Positions 1-7,322 of a DNA stretch of 20,038 bases are shown in pieces. The notes beneath the pieces are model-generated. The model ran no database searches. It was not told the DNA's origin and was given only the letters and a program-made list of their open reading frames with translations. The translations under genes and the position numbers were made by a program. Numbering within the stretch: the stretch's first letter is position 1; each line of letters begins with the position of its first letter. Origin of the DNA: a virus; the IMG/VR virus record IMGVR_UViG_3300042197_002278, positions 1 through 20,038 of that record, one strand, 5' to 3'.

Positions 1-203
1 AAAATAACCCTGATTGGTATAGTTGGAGAACAGTTAGTAGTGTATGTCAAATGGCAGGCCGTGTGATTCGTTCAGATCAAGATTGGGCTGATACAATAAT
101 AATTGATGCTAATTTTGGAGATTTATTTAGGCATTCTGGTCATCTTTTTCCAAAGTGGTTCACTGATTCAATTAATAAGATAAATATTAAAACTACCGCT
201 TAA
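1..203 (+). CDS. C-terminal end of a DinG/Rad3-type SF2 helicase (5' partial)
   Basis: Read in the frame that starts at base 3, an open frame runs in from the left edge and stops with TAA at 201-203. Its 66 residues include CQMAGRVIRSDQDWADTII, which matches helicase motif VI (Q-x-x-G-R-x-I-R-x-x-x-D) of the Rad3/XPD/DinG group, followed by a D-A-N-F and HLFPKWF ending typical of the last helicase domain. In this family the arginines of motif VI contact ATP and the enzyme unwinds DNA 5' to 3'; that is family knowledge. The Walker motifs and any Fe-S cysteines lie outside the window, so the subtype cannot be fixed. The gene ends convergently with the next gene and overlaps it by 11 bases. Confidence 0.7.
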   Translation, partial: NNPDWYSWRTVSSVCQMAGRVIRSDQDWADTIIIDANFGDLFRHSGHLFPKWFTDSINKINIKTTA

Positions 204-900
204 GTGCGTCAATACACTTTTCTATTGCCTCTATTCCTCGCTTATCAAAACCAAATACTTTTGATTTAGCACTTTTTTGTAGTTCTGGTTGCATATATCG
301 TTCTTTGTCAGATTCTCGTATAGACCATAAATTAACTGCTGCCCATTCGTCATCGGTCATTACAACATCTGATATATCTATACCAGATTGAATATCATTG
401 TGACCACCTCTTTGAAAAACTATTACAAATCTATTTTGTGTTTCTGTGTCGACATCTAATTTTAATTGAACTCCTGTTCTGTGTGTTTCAAGATCTGGAA
501 TATAAACTTCAGTGTCGAATTCATAGAATGTTAAATCTAAATGTTTTTCTACATATTTTTTAAAGTCTTCGAATGATTCTACATTCTTATTTGGTGAACT
601 TGAATTTAAATCTTTATATTTTATATAAAATCTACACATTGGAATTCCATTGATAAATCCTGTATAAATATGAAATTTATCATTTATGATTTCATATCCT
701 AAAGATAGTATTCTTTTATTCAAATTTAGTACATCCTCAATAAATTTTACTCTATCTATATTGTCTTTACTCTCAGCGCTTACATGTATTGAGCCTTCGT
801 ATTCATCATATCCGACTTCAAAATCATCATCTTTGAAATCTAAGAGCATTGCTTCAATTTGTTGAGTATTAACTGATTCATTAAATCTTTTTATTCTCAT
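193..900 (-). CDS. Hypothetical protein with capsid-targeting-like N-terminus
   Basis: This 235-residue protein has no family I recognise. It starts with MRIKRFNES, the same style (basic residue at 2-3, Phe near 6, Glu near 8) as several other proteins here and as T4 internal head proteins such as IPIII (MKTYQEFIAE). The body is mixed charged and hydrophobic, with no membrane segment or signal peptide. An acidic N-terminal third (residues 20-45) is followed by what look like alternating beta strands. The start ATG at 898-900 lies three bases after an AATATATAAT box on the same strand, and an intrinsic terminator separates it from the gene upstream (951-1400). The stop overlaps the end of the helicase fragment on the other strand. 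A role as a virion or internal head protein is only an inference from the N-terminus. Confidence 0.75.
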   Translation of the reverse strand: MRIKRFNESVNTQQIEAMLLDFKDDDFEVGYDEYEGSIHVSAESKDNIDRVKFIEDVLNLNKRILSLGYEIINDKFHIYTGFINGIPMCRFYIKYKDLNSSSPNKNVESFEDFKKYVEKHLDLTFYEFDTEVYIPDLETHRTGVQLKLDVDTETQNRFVIVFQRGGHNDIQSGIDISDVVMTDDEWAAVNLWSIRESDKERYMQPELQKSAKSKVFGFDKRGIEAIEKCIDALKR

Positions 901-903
901 AAT

Positions 904-913
904 ATTATATATT
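904..913 (-). promoter_or_regulatory. AATATATAAT box before the 193-900 gene
   Basis: Exact copy of the recurrent 10-base box, three bases before the ATG at 900. It may be a -10-like promoter element or a translation-initiation element. Confidence 0.45.
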
Positions 914-921
914 AAAACAAA

Positions 922-945
922 AAACCCACTTTAAAAAGTGGGTTT
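922..945 (-). terminator. Intrinsic terminator after the 951-1400 gene
   Basis: A perfect 10-base inverted repeat (AAACCCACTT / AAGTGGGTTT) with a 4-base loop. Read on the minus strand it is followed by a T-rich run (TTTTGTTTT). It lies 5 bases past the stop of the 951-1400 gene, so it ends that transcript before the 193-900 gene. A weaker T-rich tail on the plus strand could also make it work in the other direction. Confidence 0.85.
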
Positions 946-950
946 AATTT

Positions 951-1400
951 TTATTTCTTTTTAGCTTTAGCTTCTCTTGCTGCTTTAGATATTGGTTCTT
1001 TTTTATCACCATCTTTATCTAAATCTGGAAAATCTGGTTTGAAATTTTTCTTTTTATCAGTAGTTTTGCTTGACTTTTTCTTTTTATCTAAATAAGCTCT
1101 AAGTCCTGCTGGGATTTTTTTCTTCTCATAAGCATCCATTGTTGAATCTGAACTACCCATCATAGTAGGATCATCTTCTTCTGGATTATCAAAATCATCT
1201 TCTTTCATTCTTCCTCTTACAACATCACCTAAGTCATGTTCTGGTCGGAATTCAGTCTTTTTTGTATAATCAATTGATGGTCTTCCAGTATCATGTGGAT
1301 TTCTACCAGCAACTAAAGAACGCAAGCCTTCTTGGTCTTTGTTTTCTTCTTCAACATCTGGTGGTAGATAGAAGTTTTCAAATTTACGTAAGTGTTTCAT
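951..1400 (-). CDS. Small charged, disordered protein with D-x-D-x-D-G-D motif; likely virion-associated
   Basis: This 149-residue protein is mostly charged and low in hydrophobic residues, so it is probably disordered. It opens with MKHLRKFENF, the shared capsid-targeting-like start. The middle is acidic (EDDFDNPEEDD). Near residue 100 it has IPAGLRAYLDKKKK, and the tail carries FPDLDKDGDKKEPISKA followed by an AKAKKK end. The D-L-D-K-D-G-D stretch resembles one calcium-binding loop of the EF-hand/dockerin type. From memory, similar lysine-rich tails with this loop occur in other large-phage hypothetical proteins; I could not search for this. The gene has an exact AATATATAAT box 19 bases before its ATG and a strong terminator after it, so it is probably its own transcript. 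The function is unknown. Confidence 0.75.
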   Translation of the reverse strand: MKHLRKFENFYLPPDVEEENKDQEGLRSLVAGRNPHDTGRPSIDYTKKTEFRPEHDLGDVVRGRMKEDDFDNPEEDDPTMMGSSDSTMDAYEKKKIPAGLRAYLDKKKKSSKTTDKKKNFKPDFPDLDKDGDKKEPISKAAREAKAKKK

Positions 1401-1419
1401 ATAAAATTTTTTTATTTTA

Positions 1420-1429
1420 ATTATATATT
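1420..1429 (-). promoter_or_regulatory. AATATATAAT box before the 951-1400 gene
   Basis: Exact copy of the recurrent box on the minus strand, 19 bases before the ATG at 1400. This spacing would allow a normal short leader if the box is a promoter. Confidence 0.45.
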
Positions 1430-1456
1430 AAAACATTTTTTCAAATTATTGATTTT

Positions 1457-1466
1457 TATATATAAT
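1457..1466 (+). promoter_or_regulatory. TATATATAAT box before the 1470-2648 gene
   Basis: One mismatch from the recurrent AATATATAAT box; it ends three bases before the ATG at 1470. With the box at 1420-1429 it forms a divergent control region between two genes. Confidence 0.4.
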
Positions 1467-1469
1467 TAG

Positions 1470-2648
1470 ATGAAAATTTTTAACTTTTTTGATTTTATTT
1501 TTGAAAAATATAAACCAATTTTAGTACCATTTCAATTTTCTACTGATTTTGAGAATGTTATTAAACAAATTGATAGTCCAATATCTAATGATCTAATTGA
1601 CATGCGCCTACAACCTTCTGAAATATCATTAGTGAATATAGGTTTATCAAATGATGATGCTACTTTTATAACATCAACAAAGTTATCACAACATTTTAGT
1701 ACAGAAGACGATAGAATTTTATCAACACTTATAAAACCTTTAACAAGAGTCACTGAAATATATTTCAAAAATAAAACAGATATCAAAATAGGTAGATTAG
1801 TTAGGAAATTATTTGGTAATAAATTTACAGATCAACAAATTGAAAAATTTGTTAATCAATATAAATCTATATTAGATTCTAAATCCTTGAATTTTGTAAT
1901 ACTTAGTGGATATTCTATAATACAGGCTTATACTTCTGATTATTATACTCAAGATGCACCGAAAGTTAATCCTCTATATAATTCTTGTATGAATGATCAA
2001 TCACATTTGATTGAATTTTATAACTATGTTCCGGTCAGACTTTTAACATTATGTAATTCTGAAAACGATATTTTTGGAAGAGCATTACTTTGGAACACCG
2101 ATAAGGGTGTATTTATGGATCGTGTCTATGTTGCAAATGATCAAGATTATTTTAAATTTATAGATTATGCTAAAAAGAATAATTTTATTTATAAATGGGA
2201 AAACAAAAGTGGGGATAAAATTTTGTATGTTAAAGGTGGAACTACGACTTGGTTTCCAATGAAGGTTAAATTGAATTTTAACATATCGGAATATAACTTG
2301 TGTGAATGGGATCGTGTGCCAAAAGATATTCCATACATGGATACTTTTGTTTTTGGTCACCAAAATTATTTACAAAACTATGAGCCAAGTGGTGATAGAT
2401 ACTACATCTTAACTCAAACAGAAGGAGAAGTTATAGAAATAGTAGTACAGTATGACATATATGGTCAAAGAATTGAACAAGATCAGTCACAAAATTATGA
2501 ATGGTCTGTAACACAAGATGGTTGGATACATACATCACAGTGTCAGTGGATAGAATGTATGAATGATTATTTATCATTTGATTATTTAAAAGACCCAAAA
2601 AATGGTTTTGTTTTACAAGATGGCAAGTGGATTAAAATAAAGAATTAA
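1470..2648 (+). CDS. Paralogous phage family protein with NSCM / GRALLW / MDRVY motifs (short member)
   Basis: The 392-residue product is a paralogue of the 781-residue protein encoded at 3498-5843. Shared landmarks in order are IGRLVRK (107-113), NQYKS (129-133), NSCM (171-174), GRALLW (203-208), MDRVY (216-220) and PYMDTF (288-293). The last 90 residues are rich in Trp, Tyr and acidic residues, in a W-x(n)-C/D-x(n)-W pattern that hints at small repeated units. The N-terminus MKIFNFFDFIFEK is like a T4 capsid-targeting peptide and contains I-F-E, which fits the T4 prohead protease rule (Ile/Leu-x-Glu). I recognise the motif set as recurring in hypothetical proteins of large phages but know no proven function. 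It leads a three-gene unit, with the next gene 10 bases downstream. The conserved Cys172 could be structural or catalytic; nothing here decides. Confidence 0.8.
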   Translation: MKIFNFFDFIFEKYKPILVPFQFSTDFENVIKQIDSPISNDLIDMRLQPSEISLVNIGLSNDDATFITSTKLSQHFSTEDDRILSTLIKPLTRVTEIYFKNKTDIKIGRLVRKLFGNKFTDQQIEKFVNQYKSILDSKSLNFVILSGYSIIQAYTSDYYTQDAPKVNPLYNSCMNDQSHLIEFYNYVPVRLLTLCNSENDIFGRALLWNTDKGVFMDRVYVANDQDYFKFIDYAKKNNFIYKWENKSGDKILYVKGGTTTWFPMKVKLNFNISEYNLCEWDRVPKDIPYMDTFVFGHQNYLQNYEPSGDRYYILTQTEGEVIEIVVQYDIYGQRIEQDQSQNYEWSVTQDGWIHTSQCQWIECMNDYLSFDYLKDPKNGFVLQDGKWIKIKN

Positions 2649-2656
2649 TATATAAG
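2647..2656 (+). promoter_or_regulatory. AATATATAAG box before the 2659-3501 gene
   Basis: One mismatch from the recurrent box. It straddles the end of the upstream gene (stop at 2646-2648) and ends two bases before the GTG start, so it may drive or help start the second gene of the unit. Confidence 0.35.
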
Positions 2657-2658
2657 GT

Positions 2659-3501
2659 GTGAAAATTTTAACTTATAAACAACATAAATTAGCAGACGAA
2701 TTTTGTGAGATGATTTCTAATCCAATTATTAATGAATCTGATGAAACAAATACTGTAGTACAAGGTATTTTAAATAAACTACACCGTGATTTAAAATTTA
2801 ATTGGAGTTTAGTATTTACTTTTGGAATAGGTGTTAAAGTTATGATTCCAATTGTAGATAAATTAATAAAAAATGGAAATATCAAAGTAGATTGTAATTT
2901 AGAAAATTTGGTATTAGTTTCCTTAGCGGCACTTACAATAACTTATTTAAAAGAAACTAAAAATAATACGGGTGATGCAAAAACTACTTGTGGTTGTGAA
3001 AATATTGACCCAGATTGTGAAATTTGCCAAGGCACTGGTATGATTGATAGTGTTGTCACTAAATCAGATGCTAGAACATTATTAGAAGAACTTAAACTTC
3101 GTGGTATAGGTAATGGAATTATACAAAAATTAGTAGAGTGTTTCAAATTTTTTGGAAGCTTATTAAAACCACTTTTTACAAATCTACCTAAAATTGTAAC
3201 TGGTTTAATTGATATGTTGGCTTATACTTCCATATTATTACCAACTATGAATGCAATTTTGGGCATTATAGGTAAATATGATTTAACAATTGATACTTTG
3301 ATTGGAAATGCTACTGCTATAGCACTTGGTATATCCGCATTTTTGACCAAGTATGGATTTGAATATTTAGCAACTAAATTTAAAGACAAGTTTGGATTTC
3401 AAACGACTGATCTTGATAAACCAGGTATTGTGAGTAATGTTGATATTATAGATACCGAAGAAGATAATTTAAGTGGCACAAAACTAATTAAAGAACAATG
3501 A
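2659..3501 (+). CDS. Multi-spanning membrane protein with a CxC...CxxCxG cluster
   Basis: This 280-residue protein starts at GTG, which gives MKILTYKQHKLADEF. Hydrophobic segments lie near residues 47-68 and 83-97, and again near 179-204 and 211-230, so two pairs of membrane helices are likely. Between the pairs is CGCENIDPDCEICQGTG (residues 112-128), four cysteines whose second half (C-x-x-C-x-G-x-G) looks like a DnaJ-type zinc knuckle. The C-terminus is charged and ends in IKEQ. Its stop overlaps the next gene's start as ATGA (3498-3501), so the two are probably translated in a coupled way. The gene lies between two paralogues, which suggests a shared job. I do not recognise the family; a holin is possible but not supported by size or by the zinc-knuckle-like insert. 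Confidence 0.75.
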   Translation: MKILTYKQHKLADEFCEMISNPIINESDETNTVVQGILNKLHRDLKFNWSLVFTFGIGVKVMIPIVDKLIKNGNIKVDCNLENLVLVSLAALTITYLKETKNNTGDAKTTCGCENIDPDCEICQGTGMIDSVVTKSDARTLLEELKLRGIGNGIIQKLVECFKFFGSLLKPLFTNLPKIVTGLIDMLAYTSILLPTMNAILGIIGKYDLTIDTLIGNATAIALGISAFLTKYGFEYLATKFKDKFGFQTTDLDKPGIVSNVDIIDTEEDNLSGTKLIKEQ

Positions 3502-5843
3502 TAAAAAAATATTTTGATTTTAGATCTTTTTTTCTTCTTGAATCTTTACTTAAAGTTGATAAAGACTTGCATGTTATTTTAAGTAAGATCTCTGATAAAG
3601 ACCCTGTTGCCAAAATGCTAGTTGGTTTAATTAATCAAGATATTACAACAAATGTAAATTACTTGAAATCATCTGATAAAAATGATGATATTAAATTTGT
3701 TAATGATACTCAAGTAAGTAGGTTTATTGATGCTGATATTGATCCATTTGAAAGAGCTGCAAATACTGCAAAAATTGGCAGAACTATTAGACAAATTTTA
3801 ACACTTAACAAAATTTCAGTCACGGATTCTCAAATTGAACAGTTTGTTAATTCTTATAAAAGTGCTTGGGATATCAAAAATAAAAAAGGTGGATTTCAAT
3901 TAGTTTCAGGTGATGAAATTAAACATTGGTACTTAGAAGATAATTATGTTGGAGGCGGTGGCCAGTTAAACAATTCTTGTATGAGATATGATACTTGTTA
4001 TAATTTTTTTGATATTTATATCAAAAATCCAGATGTGTGTCAATTATTAATTATGCTTGATGATAGGAATAAACTATTGGGAAGAGCACTCGTTTGGAAA
4101 TTAATGCCTGGAACTGGTAAATCTGAATATTTTTTAGATAGAATTTATACAAGATTTGATAGTGATATTTATAAGTTTGAAGATTGGTTTAGAAACTATC
4201 TAAAAATTTCAGAAGATGATGATTTCAGCGGACATATTTTAGGAATTACACAAGGATGTAAAGTTCAATTAAAAAACTGGAAATTTAAATTTTATCCATA
4301 TATGGATTCACTTTATATTCTTGATTATGAAACAGGAATTTTAGGAACTTATGATAGTAAAGATAATAAAAAACTTCAATTCATTCTACAACAAACTGGT
4401 GGATTACCAAGTGTACCTGGTTATGTTTACTCAAAAAAGTATGACAAGTGGTATAAGAATGATCAGTGTGTTTATTTTAATGATCAAGATGACTACTTTC
4501 CACTTGAAGATTGTAAAAAAGATTATTTAGGAACTTGGAGACTTAAAGATGAAGTAGTTTATTCTGAATACTTAAAAGATTGGGTGTATTCTAAACGAGC
4601 TGTAGAATTAACAGGTTTCGGAATTGTTGATGAAGTGGACATAATTTTCGTATATGATGATGTTGATGAGGTTGGTAATCCAAAAAATTCAAAAAAAAAT
4701 TTAAAATCAAAAATTGAAGACTCTGATTATAAAAAAGTTGAAGTAGGTTGGAGAGATTTTTGGATCAAGTCAAACCATCTTGTATATGATCCATTTAACT
4801 CACAGTGGTTACTTAATACAAAGCAACTAAAAAAAGACTTTACAAAGTTGCAAAGAATTGACCACCGTAATTTTTTAAAACTTCGAAATATTTTTGGACC
4901 ATTAGATCAAGAAGTAGTTTATTTTAAATCTTTTGGTATTTCCGATTCATATACAATACTACCAATTATTTTTGATTTCACTCATGGTAAAATAAAAGAA
5001 GATGAAGGTGATTACTATTTTATTATTGATAGTCTTGTAAAATCTTTTAAATTAGAGGATTTAGTAGAAAAAGATAATAAGATATTTTTTCTCAATAATA
5101 TTGATTTAGATAAGGGATTTAAAAAAATGTGCTATAGTCATTCAGTACAAATTTTTAATAAAATAGCTAAAAATAAAAATGTAGATATTAAAGAATATTT
5201 AGATTTTTTACAAGAAGTAAATTCACGACTTTTAATTAGCTCGAAACATTATAAAAATTTAAATCTAAACTATGATAAAATGATTGAACATGCATCATAT
5301 TTAAAATTTTATAATACTGAAATCGCCGAAAAATTTGAAGAATTAAAAGTTTTAGAAATTTTACAAAGTGATAAATTTATTGATCATTTTATAGATTGGG
5401 TTTCAAGTTCTGAATCTCGGTTTGAATTCACTGAAAATTATAGAGAACCCGATGAAGAAGTGATTGAAATTTCTAAAGATGTTACGGACTTAAAATCAAA
5501 AGTTAAGAGGTTTTTCAAATCTTGTAGAGATCAAATTCTTTTTGTTGGATACTGGTATGTAATTATATGTGATATGGATGATGTTATTGAAAGATATAAT
5601 AATTGGGCTAAAAAATTATCATCTGTGAATACTAATTTACTTAGAGTTATTAACCTTAGAGAACGAGTTGGATCTGATTATGCGAGTAGTATTCTAAGTT
5701 TATCTGAATTTTTTGAATATTTAGATATAGATAATATATTCAAGGAATTTAATACTAAGACTGGGAGGTATTTTCATGAGTTTGAACATGATGCTCAAAT
5801 TTTCAATGATTTTATACAAAGATTAGATAAACGCAAACAATAA
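3498..5843 (+). CDS. Paralogous phage family protein with NNSCMR / GRALVW / LDRIY motifs (long member)
   Basis: This 781-residue protein shares its first 275 residues with the 1470-2648 product: KIGRTIR (92-98), NSYKS (118-122), NNSCMR (158-163), GRALVW (195-200), LDRIY (213-217) and PYMDS (267-271). Residues about 305-445 contain imperfect repeats of the form Y-x-x-x-x-D-x-W-x-x-x-x-x-x-V/C-Y (for example YSKKYDKWYKNDQCVY and YSEYLKDWVYSKRAVE). The rest is Lys/Glu-rich and probably helical up to the end (DKRKQ). It starts MIKKYFDFRSFFLLES; L-L-E then Ser would fit cleavage by a T4-type prohead protease. Translation is probably coupled to the preceding membrane protein through ATGA. No transmembrane segment is evident. 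I infer a virion or head-related protein, with low certainty about the role. Confidence 0.8.
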   Translation: MIKKYFDFRSFFLLESLLKVDKDLHVILSKISDKDPVAKMLVGLINQDITTNVNYLKSSDKNDDIKFVNDTQVSRFIDADIDPFERAANTAKIGRTIRQILTLNKISVTDSQIEQFVNSYKSAWDIKNKKGGFQLVSGDEIKHWYLEDNYVGGGGQLNNSCMRYDTCYNFFDIYIKNPDVCQLLIMLDDRNKLLGRALVWKLMPGTGKSEYFLDRIYTRFDSDIYKFEDWFRNYLKISEDDDFSGHILGITQGCKVQLKNWKFKFYPYMDSLYILDYETGILGTYDSKDNKKLQFILQQTGGLPSVPGYVYSKKYDKWYKNDQCVYFNDQDDYFPLEDCKKDYLGTWRLKDEVVYSEYLKDWVYSKRAVELTGFGIVDEVDIIFVYDDVDEVGNPKNSKKNLKSKIEDSDYKKVEVGWRDFWIKSNHLVYDPFNSQWLLNTKQLKKDFTKLQRIDHRNFLKLRNIFGPLDQEVVYFKSFGISDSYTILPIIFDFTHGKIKEDEGDYYFIIDSLVKSFKLEDLVEKDNKIFFLNNIDLDKGFKKMCYSHSVQIFNKIAKNKNVDIKEYLDFLQEVNSRLLISSKHYKNLNLNYDKMIEHASYLKFYNTEIAEKFEELKVLEILQSDKFIDHFIDWVSSSESRFEFTENYREPDEEVIEISKDVTDLKSKVKRFFKSCRDQILFVGYWYVIICDMDDVIERYNNWAKKLSSVNTNLLRVINLRERVGSDYASSILSLSEFFEYLDIDNIFKEFNTKTGRYFHEFEHDAQIFNDFIQRLDKRKQ

Positions 5844-5867
5844 AATATATTTTAACTATAAAATCAA

Positions 5868-5877
5868 AATATATTAT
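5868..5877 (+). promoter_or_regulatory. AATATATTAT box before the helicase gene
   Basis: One-base variant of the recurrent box, two bases before the ATG at 5880, in the short gap after the 3498-5843 gene. Confidence 0.35.
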
Positions 5878-5879
5878 CC

Positions 5880-7208
5880 ATGACTTCATCACTCGAAAAA
5901 GTGTTTTTTAACTACATTCTAAAGAATAAAAAGTATTACGAAATAGTTCGTCCTTTTTTTTTCAAGAATACTGAAATACAATTTGTATTTGGTGTAATAC
6001 GAGATTATATCTTAAAAAATACAGATGCTCAATTACCAACAGCCAGACAAATCTGGGAAATGATATCACTTGTAGATAAAGAAGGTGTTATTACTAAAGA
6101 AGTTCTAAAATCATTACTTACAGATAATTTAAAAGAATATGATGAAAAAAATTTCATAGAACCTAAATTTAATGCATGGGTTTTGGCCAATAGGATAAAA
6201 GCCGGTACTGTTGATATCATAGACGAAACTAGAAGCTTTGATAATATATCTGACTTTGATATTGCAATAGAACGAGCAAATAAAATTCGTTCAATTGTGG
6301 ATGAAATGTCTTCAACTAATTTTATAGATGATGATGACTTAGGATCTGATTTTGATGAGCCTGAGTTACACGTTCAAGACAGTTCGAGATTTAAAGTAAA
6401 ATCAGGCTTTGAAACACTTGACCATATATTAGGTGGTGGATGGGATATTGGTACTTTAAATTGTATTATGGCAATGACAAACGCGGGTAAATCAGTTTGG
6501 ATGCAGAACTTTTCAGTGAAGTCAGCTGATTTGGGGTATAATGTTCTTTATATAACTCTTGAAATGAGTGAGAGAAAGGTTTTAAAAAGACTTGGTTCAA
6601 TGAGACTCAAAATACCAATTAATGATTATGATAATATTAGTAAAGATGTTGAGATAGTGAAGAAAAAGATAAAGGCACTTGGATCTATGAAAGAAGGCGC
6701 TGATTTATTTACAAATAAAGTTGGTAAAATCTATACAAAATTCTGGGCTGCTGGAACCGCAACAATAAACGATTTTGATAATTATATTCAAAAGATTAAT
6801 CAAAAAAAGGGCGTCAAATTTGATCTGATTGTAGTTGATTATATAACATTAGTGGCCTCACCAAAAGGTCAAAATGATTCATTATATACACGTGGAAAAC
6901 ATCTAGCAGAAGGATTGAGAGCTCTTGGATCAAAGTATAAATGTCCTATAATAACCGCTGTACAAGTTTCAAAAGATGCTTGGAATGCATCCGATATAAC
7001 ATTAGAGAGTGTTCCTGAAAGTAAAGGAATTCCAGAGACCGCGGATACTTTTTTTTGTATAATTCGAACAGAGGAAATGCGCCGTCTTAATAAATATCGA
7101 TTTAAATTATTAAAACAAAGAGATGGTGATTTTTTAAGATCTCAGATTAAAGTTGATCTTAATCCAACATTTCTAACATTAGAGAATGATCAATTTATAG
7201 ATTCTTAA
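5880..7208 (+). CDS. Replicative DNA helicase, DnaB / T4 gp41 type
   Basis: This 442-residue protein is close in length to T4 gp41 (475). An N-terminal helical domain (1-145) is followed by a RecA-like core. The core has a Walker A variant AMTNAGKS (198-205, Lys204), TLEMSERKVLKRL (226-238) as seen in DnaB-family motif 1a, Walker B LIVVDY (316-321), a polar motif 3 AVQVSKDAW (360-368, Gln362) and a C-terminal KLLKQRDGD (409-417) that fits the DnaB arginine-finger region. In this family six subunits encircle the lagging-strand template and move 5' to 3', and they interact with primase. The acidic linker DDDLGSDFDEPE (151-162) is unusual but sits in the flexible joint. No intein or frameshift is seen. 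The 114 bases after it carry two small hairpins. Confidence 0.93.
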   Translation: MTSSLEKVFFNYILKNKKYYEIVRPFFFKNTEIQFVFGVIRDYILKNTDAQLPTARQIWEMISLVDKEGVITKEVLKSLLTDNLKEYDEKNFIEPKFNAWVLANRIKAGTVDIIDETRSFDNISDFDIAIERANKIRSIVDEMSSTNFIDDDDLGSDFDEPELHVQDSSRFKVKSGFETLDHILGGGWDIGTLNCIMAMTNAGKSVWMQNFSVKSADLGYNVLYITLEMSERKVLKRLGSMRLKIPINDYDNISKDVEIVKKKIKALGSMKEGADLFTNKVGKIYTKFWAAGTATINDFDNYIQKINQKKGVKFDLIVVDYITLVASPKGQNDSLYTRGKHLAEGLRALGSKYKCPIITAVQVSKDAWNASDITLESVPESKGIPETADTFFCIIRTEEMRRLNKYRFKLLKQRDGDFLRSQIKVDLNPTFLTLENDQFIDS

Positions 7209-7226
7209 TAATGTTTAAAAAATAAT

Positions 7227-7267
7227 ATAGGTTTGATTAGGATTTCCTATCTTGAAAGAGTTCAAGA
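7227..7267 (+). other. Two small inverted repeats in the 114-base gap after the helicase
   Basis: TAGG-ATTT-CCTA (7238-7249) is followed at once by TCTTGAA-AGAG-TTCAAGA (7250-7267), a perfect 7-base stem with a 4-base loop and then AAAAACT. On the plus strand there is no T-run, so a classic intrinsic terminator is not supported. It may be an RNA processing, stability or protein-binding element. Confidence 0.4.
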
Positions 7268-7289
7268 AAAACTAAATCACATTATTTGA

Positions 7290-7297
7290 TATAAATA
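7290..7297 (+). promoter_or_regulatory. TATAAATA, identical to the T4 late promoter core
   Basis: The 8 bases match the T4 late promoter -10 element exactly and lie 25 bases before the ATG at 7323, a sensible leader length. One match to an AT-rich 8-mer in AT-rich DNA is weak evidence. Confidence 0.3.
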
Positions 7298-7322
7298 TTA
7301 CTTTAAAAAAATATTAAAATGT

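Noticed and set aside
1532-1786. Small minus-strand frame opposite the first paralogue (also those near 2085, 2673, 2943, 6029, 8310, 10842, 11429, 15681, 16603 and 17586, and plus-strand ones at 9143 and 11831)
   Set aside because: All lie fully within strong genes on the other strand or frame and show no motifs or start signals.
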